From JBFWWP01 sp050246115 (GTDB lineage: Bacteria; Planctomycetota; UBA8108; UBA1146; JAJFFE01), in the NCBI GenBank assembly GCA_050246115.1, contig JBFWWP010000001.1, forward strand, positions 124,001 to 188,000: DNA of 64,000 nucleotides, given 5' to 3'. Made by a program: the position numbers and the translations under genes. Within the stretch, counting starts at the first letter, position 1. Each line of letters starts with the position of its first letter. Under the pieces are notes generated by a model. The model saw only the letters and a list, made by a program, of their open reading frames with translations. It was not told the origin of the DNA and made no database searches. Positions 9,253 through 17,788 of this stretch are shown here, piece by piece.

Positions 9253-9990
9253 ATGTCGAGGGCGAGAACGGGTTCGCCGGCGGGAGCGGTCCGAGATTCG
9301 GTCGCAGAACTTCCGCGCGAGAAGATCCTTGCCGCCGGCGCCGCGGCGTTGACCGATATCGAGCTACTTGCCGTTCTCCTCGGGACCGGCTCACCGCCTC
9401 TCGACGTGTTCGGCGTCTCGGGTCGTCTCCTCGAGGAGTTCGGGGACTCGCGGCGCTTGGCGGGTGCGCATCCCCAGGAAGTGCTCAAGGTGCGAGGACT
9501 CGGGGCGGCCAAGGTTGCAAGGATCTTTGCGGCGCTCGAACTCGGAAGTCGCCTGAGTCGTCAGCGTTGGGAACGGGGCGAGTCGTTCACCTCGTCGCGG
9601 CAAGTGTTCCAGCACTTGCACGAGTCGCTGCGCAACGAAAAGCGAGAGTTCTTCATTGCGCTGCTGCTCGACGCTCGCAACCGCCTCATCGGCGAGCAGG
9701 TGATTTCCACGGGCTCCTTGGTCGCGAGTATCGTCCACCCGCGTGAGGTCTTTCGCCCCGCCATTCGGCTCGCGGCCGCCTCGGTCATCTGCGTTCACAA
9801 CCACCCCAGCGGTGACCCCATGCAGAGCGCGGACGACGTCGAGGTCACCTGTCGATTGCAGCGCGCGGGGGAGATTCTCGGGATCCAACTGCTGGATCAC
9901 ATCATCATCGGGGACGGTGCCTACGTGTCGTTTCTGGACTCCCAGGTGCCGCCGTTTCACGCCGGTGCGGCCTCTGCGGCCCGGCGTTGA
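9253..9990 (+). CDS. radC: RadC family JAMM/MPN domain protein
   Basis: This 245-residue protein matches RadC throughout. The N-terminal REKILAAGAAALTDIELLAVLLG block is the classic RadC start, a helix-hairpin-helix-like segment follows (about 77-91, VRGLGAAKVARI), and the metalloprotease-like MPN/JAMM core carries E129 and the zinc motif HNHPSGD (182-188) with Asp at 194-195. ATG 9253 is chosen because GAAGGA precedes it closely and the family N-terminus begins a few residues later. RadC is named for DNA repair, but its true activity is unsettled. The JAMM residues expected for metal binding are intact. It follows the repeat array and precedes unrelated housekeeping genes, so context adds nothing to function. 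Confidence 0.93.
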   Translation: MSRARTGSPAGAVRDSVAELPREKILAAGAAALTDIELLAVLLGTGSPPLDVFGVSGRLLEEFGDSRRLAGAHPQEVLKVRGLGAAKVARIFAALELGSRLSRQRWERGESFTSSRQVFQHLHESLRNEKREFFIALLLDARNRLIGEQVISTGSLVASIVHPREVFRPAIRLAAASVICVHNHPSGDPMQSADDVEVTCRLQRAGEILGIQLLDHIIIGDGAYVSFLDSQVPPFHAGAASAARR

Positions 9991-10298
9991 CACCCCGGCA
10001 TTGCGGTGCTACCCTCCGCCGTCCGCGCTAACTGTGCACGCGGCATAGATCTATGATTGTAGTTGACGGTCCCCGAGGCTTGGGCGAGGAGCCGGTTCCT
10101 CGGGGCCCGATCTTCGGGGGCAAGCGTCGAACGCGGCATTGGATGCGGTTCCGGAATCGAGGATACTCTCCTCCGCGGCCGAGTGCCGAGTTCGCCGGTC
10201 CGTACTGCGAGTGTTTGGCCCGGCCTGCGGTCCACGGCTCCGACGAGAGCCGCGCCTGGCGCCCCCAATAGCGAGTCCCAGACTCTCCGGAGAGGCCT
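9991..10298. other. Non-coding spacer of 308 bases
   Basis: No gene is supported. The most notable feature is the perfect 12-base palindrome CATAGATCTATG (10044-10055) in an AT-richer patch, followed by GTTGACGG at about 10062. This could belong to the promoter or operator region of the phosphoesterase gene, but the evidence is weak. Confidence 0.45.
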
Positions 10299-11048
10299 TT
10301 GAAGCGCGCGATCATCTCCGACATTCATGCCAACTTGGAGGCCCTCGAGACGGTCCTCGCGGACATTCGACAGCAGGGGGTGGATAGCACCTACTGCCTG
10401 GGCGACGTCATCGGCTACGGACCGGATCCCCGCGCCTGCCTCGTGCTGGCCCGCGGACTCGACCTGAACCTCATGGGCAACCATGAGGAGGCGGTTCTGT
10501 TCGAGCCGATCGGTTTCAACCCCAAGGCTCGGGTCGCCATCGAGTGGACCAAGAGTCAGCTGAGTCTCCCCGGTGCGCCCGTGGAGGAGAACCGAGAGTT
10601 GTGGAACTTCGTGGGGGGGATGCTAGACCGCCACGTCGAGGATGGGGTGCTCTACGTACACGGATCGCCGCGTGAACCGACGCGCGAGTATGTCTTCCAC
10701 ACGGACGTGCGCAATCACGACAAGATGCGGGAGATCTTCAACAGCATGGAGCAGAAGACCTGCTTTGCGGGACATACCCATACCGCCGGAGTCTTCACGG
10801 AGAACTTCGAGTTCATTCCGCCCGCGAGTGTCGGTAACCGGTATCGGCTCGACGGCCACAAAGTCATCATCAACGTGGGTTCCGTGGGGCAACCGCGCGA
10901 CGGAGATCCGCGCGGCTGCTACGTGATCTTCGACGGCGAGTCGGTCGAGTTCCGACGGGTGAAGTACGATGTCGAGAAGACGGTGCAGCGCTTTCGAGAC
11001 ACGCCGCTGCCCGAGTACCTTGCTCTCCGCCTCCTCGAGGGCCGGTAG
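10299..11048 (+). CDS. Calcineurin-like metallophosphoesterase (YfcE/ApaH-type fold)
   Basis: A 249-residue cytosolic protein with every signature of the binuclear metallophosphoesterase fold: SDIHAN (D8, H10), GDVIGYGPDP (from residue 35), GNHE (60-63), a mid-protein VHGSP block, and GHTHTAG near residue 156. No signal peptide or membrane segment is visible. ATG 10299 follows GGAGAGG at a sensible distance. The GYGPDP motif and NVGSVGQPRDGDPR near the C-terminus place it among the small single-domain enzymes often annotated as predicted phosphodiesterases or diadenosine-tetraphosphatase relatives. The substrate cannot be told from sequence. A GC-rich hairpin follows the stop codon, separating it from yidC. 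Confidence 0.9.
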   Translation: MKRAIISDIHANLEALETVLADIRQQGVDSTYCLGDVIGYGPDPRACLVLARGLDLNLMGNHEEAVLFEPIGFNPKARVAIEWTKSQLSLPGAPVEENRELWNFVGGMLDRHVEDGVLYVHGSPREPTREYVFHTDVRNHDKMREIFNSMEQKTCFAGHTHTAGVFTENFEFIPPASVGNRYRLDGHKVIINVGSVGQPRDGDPRGCYVIFDGESVEFRRVKYDVEKTVQRFRDTPLPEYLALRLLEGR

Positions 11049-11049
11049 C

Positions 11050-11073
11050 GGCGGCGGCCGGCCGGCCGCTGCC
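11050..11073 (+). terminator. Possible GC-rich terminator hairpin
   Basis: Just after the stop of the phosphoesterase, GGCGGCGGCCG can pair with CGGCCGCTGCC with one wobble. The drawn loop is only 2 bases, so the real stem would be shorter. There is no T tract, so the call is weak. Confidence 0.35.
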
Positions 11074-11230
11074 AGGTCATTTGCGGGTGCCGCTCGGACC
11101 CATGGGGGCGGCGCTGCCGGATCTCAGCTCCTCCTTCAAAACCTGAGGGTTTCGCTCGCGGCCGTCTCGGGCCAGCACTCACGGACACGAACGACTCGAT
11201 CCACCAGGACCAGAAAGACCGGAGCGACGC

Positions 11231-12976
11231 TTGGATAGTCGGTTCTTCCTCACGATCGTAGTGTGTTTCCTCGTGGCGACGCTCTACCTGCTCGCGCTGA
11301 ATACCTTCCGCACGGCCGAGCCCGTGGCACCGGCCGTGACCAACGGAACGGTCCAGCGGACGGGCGACCCGGCGAGCGGCGGATCGGCGGCAACGCCCAC
11401 GACGCAATTGAACCCGGAGTCGACGACTCCCACGGGCGACTCGCTCCCGGCACCTTCAGAGCCGGAGAACCGGACGGTGCGCCTGACCAACTCTCGTCTC
11501 GAGGTCGTGCTCGAGGCGCGTGCTGCCGCCGTCATCGAAGTGCGTCTGACGAAGTACCAGGAGGACGGAGAAGCTTCGCTCCTGCCGTTGATCTCGCCGG
11601 GTTACCAATCGGGTTCGGCGTTCGTGGTCGTGGCCGAAGGCGCGCCGCGTCCACCGGATCGCTGGAACTGGGTCGTCGATTCCCACGACGAGCAAGCGGC
11701 CGTGTTCCGGCACGATCTCGGCGACGGGCGGGAACTGGTGAAACGGTTCCGCCTGCGCGAGGACGAGCACTTGGTCGACTTGGAACTCGAGTTCCGTGGA
11801 TCGTGGGCTGGTCAGCACTATCGGGTGCTGGGCCCCGAACGAATCCGCTTGGATCGCGGCGCCGCCGCCCCCAACGAGCAGGTGATCGCGTACGGCGGCC
11901 CACAATGGGGGTTGGCCGAGGTCGTGCGTGAGCACATTGGGCTCGTGCCGGCCGGCGAACGCACGTGGGCGATCAACCGACGAGTCTTGTGGAGCGGCCT
12001 GGAGAGCAACTTCTTCGCGTACGCCTTGCGCCCGGTCCGGGAAACCGTACCCGAGTCTCAGCTCCTCGTGCGAGGATCCGCCGACGCCGGTGCCGCCGAT
12101 GCGGCCGAGGAACTCAACGCGACCGGCATCCAGGGGTTCACCTACCAAGTTGGTTTCGACGCTCGAGTCAGCGCACCGACGACTCACCGTTACGAGATCT
12201 TCATGGGCCCGAAGGACCGCGAGATTCTCGCCCGGTACCCCGGTCAAGGGTACGGAGAACTCGTCTACTACGGGAAGTGGCTCGGACCGCTCGTCCGAGT
12301 TTTCTTGGCGTTGCTCCAGTTCTTCTTCGGAATCTTCGGTTCCTACGGCATCGCGATCATCTGTCTGACGGTCGTCGTCAAAGCCTGTCTGTATCCCATC
12401 AACCGCAAGAACCAGACGGTCATGATGCGGGAGCAGAAGAAGATGGCGAAGATCCAACCGCAGATCAAGGAGCTCAAGGAACGCCACAAGAACGATCCCC
12501 TCAAGGCAAATCGCGAGATCCAGAAGATGATGAAGGAGCACAACGTCAACCCGGCGCAGATGGCCGGTGGCTGCTTGTTGATGTTCCTGCAGCTCCCGAT
12601 CTGGATCTGCTTGATCACCACTTTCCGGTTGGCGATCGAGCTGCGTCACACCCCGTTCCTGTACATTACCGACCTCACGCAACCCGATCGCTTGTTCCAG
12701 CTTCCCGGATCGCTGCCACTCCTCGGCGAGTGGTTCAACCTGTTGCCGTTCCTCTACATGGGAGTCACGGTCGTATCGCAGAAGATGCAGCCGAAGGCGA
12801 CCGACCCCCAGATGGCGCAACAGCAGAAGATCATGATGTTCATGATGGTGGCGTTCGGATTCATCTTCTATTCGTTCTCCTCCGGTTTGCTCTTGTACTT
12901 CCTGACCTCGGCGTCGCTCGGCATCGTCGAGCAGAAGATCATTCGCCGACGCCTGGAGCGTGAAGGGGTCGTTTGA
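11231..12976 (+). CDS. yidC: Membrane protein insertase YidC
   Basis: The 581-residue product is the inner-membrane insertase/chaperone that places proteins into the membrane, alone or with SecYEG. It has an N-terminal transmembrane anchor (about 5-23), a Pro/Ser/Thr-rich linker, a large periplasmic beta-supersandwich domain (about 75-335), then the conserved 60KD_IMP core (about 350-570) with several membrane helices. Between them lies the cytoplasmic helical hairpin KIQPQIKELKERHKND. Length and layout are those of Gram-negative-type YidC. The start is a TTG at 11231, supported by CCGGAG upstream and by the hydrophobic anchor beginning at residue 5. mnmE starts only 6 bases after the stop, matching the widespread yidC-mnmE neighbourhood and suggesting one operon. 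Confidence 0.94.
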   Translation: MDSRFFLTIVVCFLVATLYLLALNTFRTAEPVAPAVTNGTVQRTGDPASGGSAATPTTQLNPESTTPTGDSLPAPSEPENRTVRLTNSRLEVVLEARAAAVIEVRLTKYQEDGEASLLPLISPGYQSGSAFVVVAEGAPRPPDRWNWVVDSHDEQAAVFRHDLGDGRELVKRFRLREDEHLVDLELEFRGSWAGQHYRVLGPERIRLDRGAAAPNEQVIAYGGPQWGLAEVVREHIGLVPAGERTWAINRRVLWSGLESNFFAYALRPVRETVPESQLLVRGSADAGAADAAEELNATGIQGFTYQVGFDARVSAPTTHRYEIFMGPKDREILARYPGQGYGELVYYGKWLGPLVRVFLALLQFFFGIFGSYGIAIICLTVVVKACLYPINRKNQTVMMREQKKMAKIQPQIKELKERHKNDPLKANREIQKMMKEHNVNPAQMAGGCLLMFLQLPIWICLITTFRLAIELRHTPFLYITDLTQPDRLFQLPGSLPLLGEWFNLLPFLYMGVTVVSQKMQPKATDPQMAQQQKIMMFMMVAFGFIFYSFSSGLLLYFLTSASLGIVEQKIIRRRLEREGVV

Positions 12977-12982
12977 TCGCGC

Positions 12983-14419
12983 ATGAGTTCCCTGGATGAC
13001 CCGATCGCGGCGGTGTCGACCCCGGGTGGGGCTGGCGCCGTGGCGCTGGTGCGATTGAGTGGCCGCGGGGTGTGTCGGCTCCTCGAGCAAGTCGTCACAA
13101 TGCCACCGAGTCCGCGTGGCTCGGGACCCGGTCAGTCCTCGGGATGGGTGGCCTCGGAGCGCGTGGCCGTCGACCCCGTGCTCGTAGCCTGGGCGCCGTC
13201 GGCCCCCCAGGTACCCGGGCGCCTGCTGCGTTTCGCCGGCGCCCACTCGTTCACCGGCGAGGAGAGCGCTGAACTCTACGTGCCAGGCTCACCACCGCTC
13301 GTGCAATCCCTCTTGGGGCAGCTCGCGCGAGTCGGTGTCCGCGCCGCTGGACCCGGCGAGTTCACCCGTCGGGCCTTTCTGAACGGACGGATCGACCTGA
13401 CGCAGGCCGAAGCCGTATCGGAACTGATCGCGGCCGAGGATCTGGAGCGAGCCGCCGTCGCGCGCAAAGTGCTCGACGGAGACCTCGGGCGCGGCGCGCG
13501 CGCCATCGGGGATCAGCTCCATGACCTGATCGCCTGGATCGAGGCGGGTCTAGACTTCTCGGAGCAGGAAGTCGCGTCGCCTGATCCGACTTGGCTCGCC
13601 GATCGGATCGAGGAGGCGTCGCGCCAGCTCGTCGATTTCTCCGAAGGTGTGGTGACGCATCTCCGCGAACAGCCGCGAGTGCGCCTGCTCCTGGCGGGCC
13701 GAGCGAATGCCGGCAAGTCGACGTTGTTCAACAGGCTCGTCGGCGCCGAACTAGCGATCACGTCGGCGCAACCGGGAACGACTCGCGACCCCGTGTCGCG
13801 CGAGATGGTGCGTGCCGATGGCAAGCCCGCGTGGGAACTGGTCGACCTGCCTGGGCTGCGCCCGACGGAGGACGTGGCTGAGCTCCTGGCTCAGGAGCGC
13901 GGGCGCGCGTGGCTGGCCGAGGGCGACGTCGTGCTGTACGTGTTCGACGCGACGCGCGGGCCGGCCGAGTTGGCCGCGGAGTGGGACGAGTGGCCGGCGT
14001 CGTGGCGGGCGCGGACGTGGCCCGTGTTCAACCAAGTGGACCGCCTCGGAGCGCCCGAGTCCCACCTTCTGAACCGAGACCTACTCTGCGGCTGCGAGCA
14101 AGCTCCGTTCGCGGTGTCGGCCTTGGATGGTACTGGCGTGGCGGCGCTCGAGGCGCGGATCGCGTCTCACCTTGACCGTGGGGACTGGCAGCCCCGTGGG
14201 ACCGGAAACGCCTTCAGTCAGCGGCAGCGGGAGTCCTTGGCGGCGTGCCGGTCGGCGCTGGAAGATCTCGTGCTCGCCCTCCGGCAGGGCGCCGTGTCTT
14301 CCGAGTTGGTTGTCATCGACCTCCGCAGCGCGCATCAACACCTCGAGGAGTTGACCGGATCGCTGGCGACCGAGGACACCCTCGATCGAATCTTCGAGCG
14401 CTTCTGCCTCGGGAAGTAG
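12983..14419 (+). CDS. mnmE: tRNA modification GTPase MnmE (TrmE)
   Basis: MnmE works with MnmG to place the carboxymethylaminomethyl group on U34 of certain tRNAs. The 478-residue protein has the N-terminal folate-binding domain (opening DPIAAVSTPGGAGAVALVRLSG-like, with PGEFTRRAFLNGRIDL), the helical domain, and an inserted G domain: P-loop GRANAGKST at about residue 240, switch region TTRDPVSR, DLPG for G3 and NQVD for G4. It ends FCLGK, the conserved C-terminal C(I/L)GK containing the functionally important cysteine. Length is normal for the family. ATG 12983 lies 6 bases after the yidC stop, so expression is probably linked. No mnmG is in the window. Confidence 0.95.
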   Translation: MSSLDDPIAAVSTPGGAGAVALVRLSGRGVCRLLEQVVTMPPSPRGSGPGQSSGWVASERVAVDPVLVAWAPSAPQVPGRLLRFAGAHSFTGEESAELYVPGSPPLVQSLLGQLARVGVRAAGPGEFTRRAFLNGRIDLTQAEAVSELIAAEDLERAAVARKVLDGDLGRGARAIGDQLHDLIAWIEAGLDFSEQEVASPDPTWLADRIEEASRQLVDFSEGVVTHLREQPRVRLLLAGRANAGKSTLFNRLVGAELAITSAQPGTTRDPVSREMVRADGKPAWELVDLPGLRPTEDVAELLAQERGRAWLAEGDVVLYVFDATRGPAELAAEWDEWPASWRARTWPVFNQVDRLGAPESHLLNRDLLCGCEQAPFAVSALDGTGVAALEARIASHLDRGDWQPRGTGNAFSQRQRESLAACRSALEDLVLALRQGAVSSELVVIDLRSAHQHLEELTGSLATEDTLDRIFERFCLGK

Positions 14420-14572
14420 CTCGGGTTCTCCCCCCGAACTTGAAGCGCAAGATCTAGTATGTTACCGTCCGGACCATTCAACCGGTGGTGGAGACCCTGC
14501 TCGAGGCCGGCTCCGCGACCGGGTCTGCGCGATGCACGCCGTTTCCTCCTGGTCGAGGTGGAGTAGCTCCGC

Positions 14573-15079
14573 ATGCGGTGCCCATTCTGTAGCGCGGTCG
14601 AGGACCGCGTGATCGACTCGCGGTCGAGTACCGATGGCGACGTGATCCGGCGACGTCGGGAGTGTCAGGCGTGCGAGCGTCGCTTCACGACCTACGAGCG
14701 GGTCGAGGAGATGCCGCGCCTCGTGCTCAAGAAGGATCTGACTCGCGAGGTCTTCAGTCGGCAGAAGGTTCTGCAAGGGCTCCTCAAAGCCTGCGAGAAG
14801 CGGCCCGTTTCGGTCGCTCGTCTCGAGGAGGTGGTCGACCTGGTCGAGCGGCGCCTCGACGAGCAGCAATCTTCCGAAGTCGAGTCGAGATTCATCGGCG
14901 AGATCCTCGCGGACCAGCTTCGCCAGATCGATCAGGTGGCTTACGTCCGATTCGCCTCGGTCTACCGAGAGTTTGCGGACGTTTCCGAGTTCCTCCATGA
15001 ACTCGCCCCGTTGGTCGAGGCCCGAGAGTCGCCCCCCGGGGTGGCTCCGCCCGGAGGAGCGGCTCCGAACGACGACTGA
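14573..15079 (+). CDS. nrdR: Transcriptional repressor NrdR
   Basis: NrdR senses ATP/dATP and represses ribonucleotide reductase genes. The 168-residue product has the N-terminal zinc ribbon (C3, C6, C31, C34) with the CPFC and CQACERRFTTYER signatures, then an ATP-cone domain (about 49-139; VLKKDLTREVFSRQKVLQGL, ending in VAYVRFASVYREF). A C-terminal tail extends about 15-20 residues beyond most family members. ATG 14573 begins exactly at the conserved MRCPFC. The next gene downstream also carries ATP-cone domains and is related to class III ribonucleotide reductase, so the pairing is functionally suggestive. No typical paired NrdR box was recognised nearby by eye. Confidence 0.95.
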   Translation: MRCPFCSAVEDRVIDSRSSTDGDVIRRRRECQACERRFTTYERVEEMPRLVLKKDLTREVFSRQKVLQGLLKACEKRPVSVARLEEVVDLVERRLDEQQSSEVESRFIGEILADQLRQIDQVAYVRFASVYREFADVSEFLHELAPLVEARESPPGVAPPGGAAPNDD

Positions 15080-15378
15080 CAGCGTGCCTCTTTGCCACCG
15101 TGGGCAACGCGAGCACGCAGTCACCGCGGTGATCTCCGGTCTCGGTCGAGGTCGTCTCTTCGCAAGCCCATCGTCGATCGGACTAGAGTGCTCGGTCGCG
15201 CGAGAACGAACTCGCGTTCGCAACGTCAGTCTCCTGTCGATCGCAAGGACGATTGCGCGCCTCACGACCTCTGGGATCTGTGGGATTGCTGTGGTGGAAT
15301 GATCGCGCTTCCGGAGCGACACCGGCCGTGCGTGAGGGGCGCGAAGGGGTTCCAAGGAGAGTGACGGAGCGGCGCAGC
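15080..15378. other. Spacer between nrdR and the NrdD-like gene
   Basis: The 299 bases carry no supported gene. The following frame can be extended upstream to 15253, but the added residues are not conserved-looking and the better ribosome site is near 15364. No NrdR box was recognised. Confidence 0.45.
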
Positions 15379-17532
15379 ATGGGGAACGTCACCGCGATGC
15401 AGGTGCGAACGCGAGCAGGCCAACTCGTCGAGTTCGAGCCGCGCCGGATCGTGAACGCGATCCTGGAATCGATGAGCGCTGTCGGAGTCGGCGACGTCGG
15501 GCTGGCGGAAGAACTGGCGGCTGCCGTGGGGCACTTCCTCGCGACCTTTCGCGGCGGCGCCATCGTCGACATCGATCAGATCCACGACATGGTCGAGAAG
15601 GTGCTGATGGAGACCGGCCATCGGGAGGTGGCGCGGAGCTACATCGTTTTGCGGGAGAAGCGCAACCGGGTGCGCGAAGAGTCGCGCGCGCGCCCGCTGG
15701 ACGTGCCGAAGGCGCAAGTACCCGCGGTCGAGGGGCGGCGCGACCGAGTCGCCACCCCGTGGGATCGCGCGCGGATCGTCCGTGCGCTGATCGAAGAAGG
15801 CGATCTCGAGGCCGATCTGGCTCGCGAGGTGGCGGCGGCGGTGGAGACTCGGGCTGCGCGCTCGGGGCTGCGGGCCATCTCTACGGCGCTGCTTCGGGAA
15901 CTGGTCGACAACGAACTGTTCGAGCGCGGGCACACGGCCGGCTTGCAGCGCCAGACTTCGGTCGCGCTCCCCAAGTACGACCTCGAGCAGTTGTTGTTTC
16001 GTGGCGGCGATCCCGGACGTGGGTTGTACCCGGGTGATCCGGTGCGGGTAGCGCAGCACCTCGGCACGCTCCTTTTGCGTCAGTACGTGATGCACGAAGT
16101 GCACTCCGCCAGCGTGGCCGAGGCGCATCTCGATGGGACGATTCACATCCACGAACTCGATCGGTCGTTGCAGTTCTTGCGAGCCCCGGTCCAGTCCGAC
16201 GTTCTCGAGATCGAAGGAGAGCCAGGCGAGACCGGAGCTGCGCGCGCGGTGCGAGCCGCGTTCACGCGCGTGCGCGACTTGCTGCCGCTCGTTTCCGAAG
16301 AGATCGAGGTGTTCGGGCTTGGCGAGGCGCTCGTGCGTCAGCGCGCCGAAGATCTGTTCGACGGGGATCGTTGTGCGCGCCTGCTGCTGCGTGAACTCTA
16401 TGAGCTGGCGCGTGTGATGGATCGAGCCCCGTTGTTGGCCCCGAGCGTAGTGCTGCGCGTGCCCTTCGTGCCGCGCTTACGGGCGTCGGGTGGCAAGGAT
16501 CTCTTCGGTCCCCGTTCCGAGGCGCTCGAGGACTCGGCTTGGATGCTCGTCGAAGTGCTGCGCCAGGCCTTGGCGGCCCCCGACGGACCTGCACTACTGG
16601 CCACGTGCCGACTGCGCTTGGAGGTTTCGGCGGCGACGTTTCGCGAGCGTCGCTTCCGCGAGGCCCTGCGGTTCGTGCTGAGCCGCGTGCTGCCCGAGGC
16701 CCCTTTGGGCTTCGTCTTCTTGACCGAGGACGCGGACCGATCGGATCCGCGGGCGGTAGCGGGCAAAGTGACCCTGAATCTCGCGAGAATCGTGAGCGAG
16801 TGTCTGGCGGCGGGCGGAAGCGAGGCCGATGTCCGCGCTCGCTTGGGCTCCGCCATCGAGACGCTCGTGCGCGCGTTGCGGGAGCGGGCGGAGTATCTCG
16901 CGCGCCTCGCGACGCATCCGGACAGTCCGCTGGCACCGGTTCGAGCGTGGCTGCCGGGACGTCCCGGGCTCGCACGGCCGGGGGACGCCGTCGAAGGCAA
17001 CCTCGGGGATGGCCGCTCCGCGACGAACGAAGCTGCGGCCGGTGACTCAGGCCGGCCGTTGGCGGAGTTCATCGTGGGCGTTCTCGGGCTCGACGATGCC
17101 GTGGCGGCTTCCTGCGGCGAGCACTTGCATGAATCGGTCGCGGCGCGCGCCGAAGGGCTACGCTGGCTCGAGTTCGTGCAGCAGCAGGTTCGGGAAGCGA
17201 ACGCCGGCGGCGACGCTCGCATCGTGTTGGAGGAAACTCCTTACGTGGGTGCCGTTCGGCGTTTCGACCGGCTGGACCGTGAGCGACCGAAAGACGACGG
17301 CGTGCACGAAGCGGGCGGGACCGGCACCGTGTCCGGCGTTCGTTTCGAGCGATGGGCGCCGCTCGACCCGTTGACGCGGGCGCTCCACATCGAGAGCTAC
17401 CGGCCGATCGTGCGCCTCTTGGACCGCCTCGACGAGGCGACCAGTCTTCGTGCCGACGGCGTGGAAGTGCTGCTCGCGTTTCTCGAGGAGTTCTGTAAGG
17501 CGACCGACGTGGAGACGATTCGGGGTGCGTGA
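15379..17532 (+). CDS. ATP-cone, NrdD-like protein lacking glycyl-radical and catalytic motifs
   Basis: The 717-residue protein starts with an ATP-cone (about 7-100), followed by a second, more diverged ATP-cone (about 127-205). A region resembling class III ribonucleotide reductase (NrdD) follows: GTIHIHELDR near residue 255 matches the NrdD HIHDLD motif, and EETPY with FDRLD near 617 matches the NrdD EETPAE/ARLD block. However, the C-terminal RVCGYLG-type glycyl-radical motif and the CxxC zinc site of true NrdD are absent, and the protein ends soon after with EFCKATDVETIRGA. It is therefore probably not an active anaerobic reductase. It may bind nucleotides through its ATP-cones as a regulator or scaffold, which is inference. 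The start is ATG 15379, with ACGGAG 9 bases upstream. It directly follows nrdR. Confidence 0.75.
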   Translation: MGNVTAMQVRTRAGQLVEFEPRRIVNAILESMSAVGVGDVGLAEELAAAVGHFLATFRGGAIVDIDQIHDMVEKVLMETGHREVARSYIVLREKRNRVREESRARPLDVPKAQVPAVEGRRDRVATPWDRARIVRALIEEGDLEADLAREVAAAVETRAARSGLRAISTALLRELVDNELFERGHTAGLQRQTSVALPKYDLEQLLFRGGDPGRGLYPGDPVRVAQHLGTLLLRQYVMHEVHSASVAEAHLDGTIHIHELDRSLQFLRAPVQSDVLEIEGEPGETGAARAVRAAFTRVRDLLPLVSEEIEVFGLGEALVRQRAEDLFDGDRCARLLLRELYELARVMDRAPLLAPSVVLRVPFVPRLRASGGKDLFGPRSEALEDSAWMLVEVLRQALAAPDGPALLATCRLRLEVSAATFRERRFREALRFVLSRVLPEAPLGFVFLTEDADRSDPRAVAGKVTLNLARIVSECLAAGGSEADVRARLGSAIETLVRALRERAEYLARLATHPDSPLAPVRAWLPGRPGLARPGDAVEGNLGDGRSATNEAAAGDSGRPLAEFIVGVLGLDDAVAASCGEHLHESVAARAEGLRWLEFVQQQVREANAGGDARIVLEETPYVGAVRRFDRLDRERPKDDGVHEAGGTGTVSGVRFERWAPLDPLTRALHIESYRPIVRLLDRLDEATSLRADGVEVLLAFLEEFCKATDVETIRGA

Positions 17533-17560
17533 TGGAGTTGCGGCTTCGCTGCCGCACAGC

Positions 17561-17620
17561 CGGGCGTCAGAGGGCGACAGAGGGCGACAGAGGGCGACAG
17601 AGGGCGTCAGATGGCGTCAG
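17561..17620. repeat. Six tandem 10-bp repeats
   Basis: Six consecutive 10-base units cover this stretch: CGGGCGTCAG, AGGGCGACAG three times, AGGGCGTCAG, ATGGCGTCAG. The period equals about one helical turn. It sits in the 256-base gap between the NrdD-like gene and smc and runs directly into a copy of the dispersed hairpin element. Confidence 0.9.
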
Positions 17621-17661
17621 AGGGGGCTTTGCGAGAAGGCCCCTTTCGAAAGCGCAGGGCC
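17621..17661. repeat. Dispersed GGGGCTTTCG-type element, copy A
   Basis: This is a diverged member of the intergenic family: GGGGGCTTTGCGAGAAGGCCCCTTTCG. It shares the core GGGGCTTT-nn-GA and CCCCT with copies near 23759, 28685, 42590 and 44769. It can form an imperfect hairpin. Confidence 0.5.
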
Positions 17662-17788
17662 AAGCGTTCTCAGGGCGAAGCCGCCGCGCTTCGCCGAGTG
17701 TTCTGGACGTGGGCGCGTCACGTCGTCTCGGTAGGGTAGGGCGGATATCCCGGATACGGAACAGACTCATGAGACAGGACCGAAGCGA

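Noticed and set aside
7839..9512. 557-codon frame on the - strand across the lipoprotein end and radC
   Set aside because: It runs through the tandem repeat array, giving a repeated TTEVTV-like peptide. It is a shadow of the lipoprotein and radC genes.
10044..10055. Palindrome CATAGATCTATG as a repressor operator
   Set aside because: A single 12-base palindrome is not strong enough, and no regulator or second site points to it.
11456..13246. 596-codon frame on the - strand opposite yidC and mnmE
   Set aside because: Arg/Glu/His-rich antisense shadow of two genes with complete family motifs.
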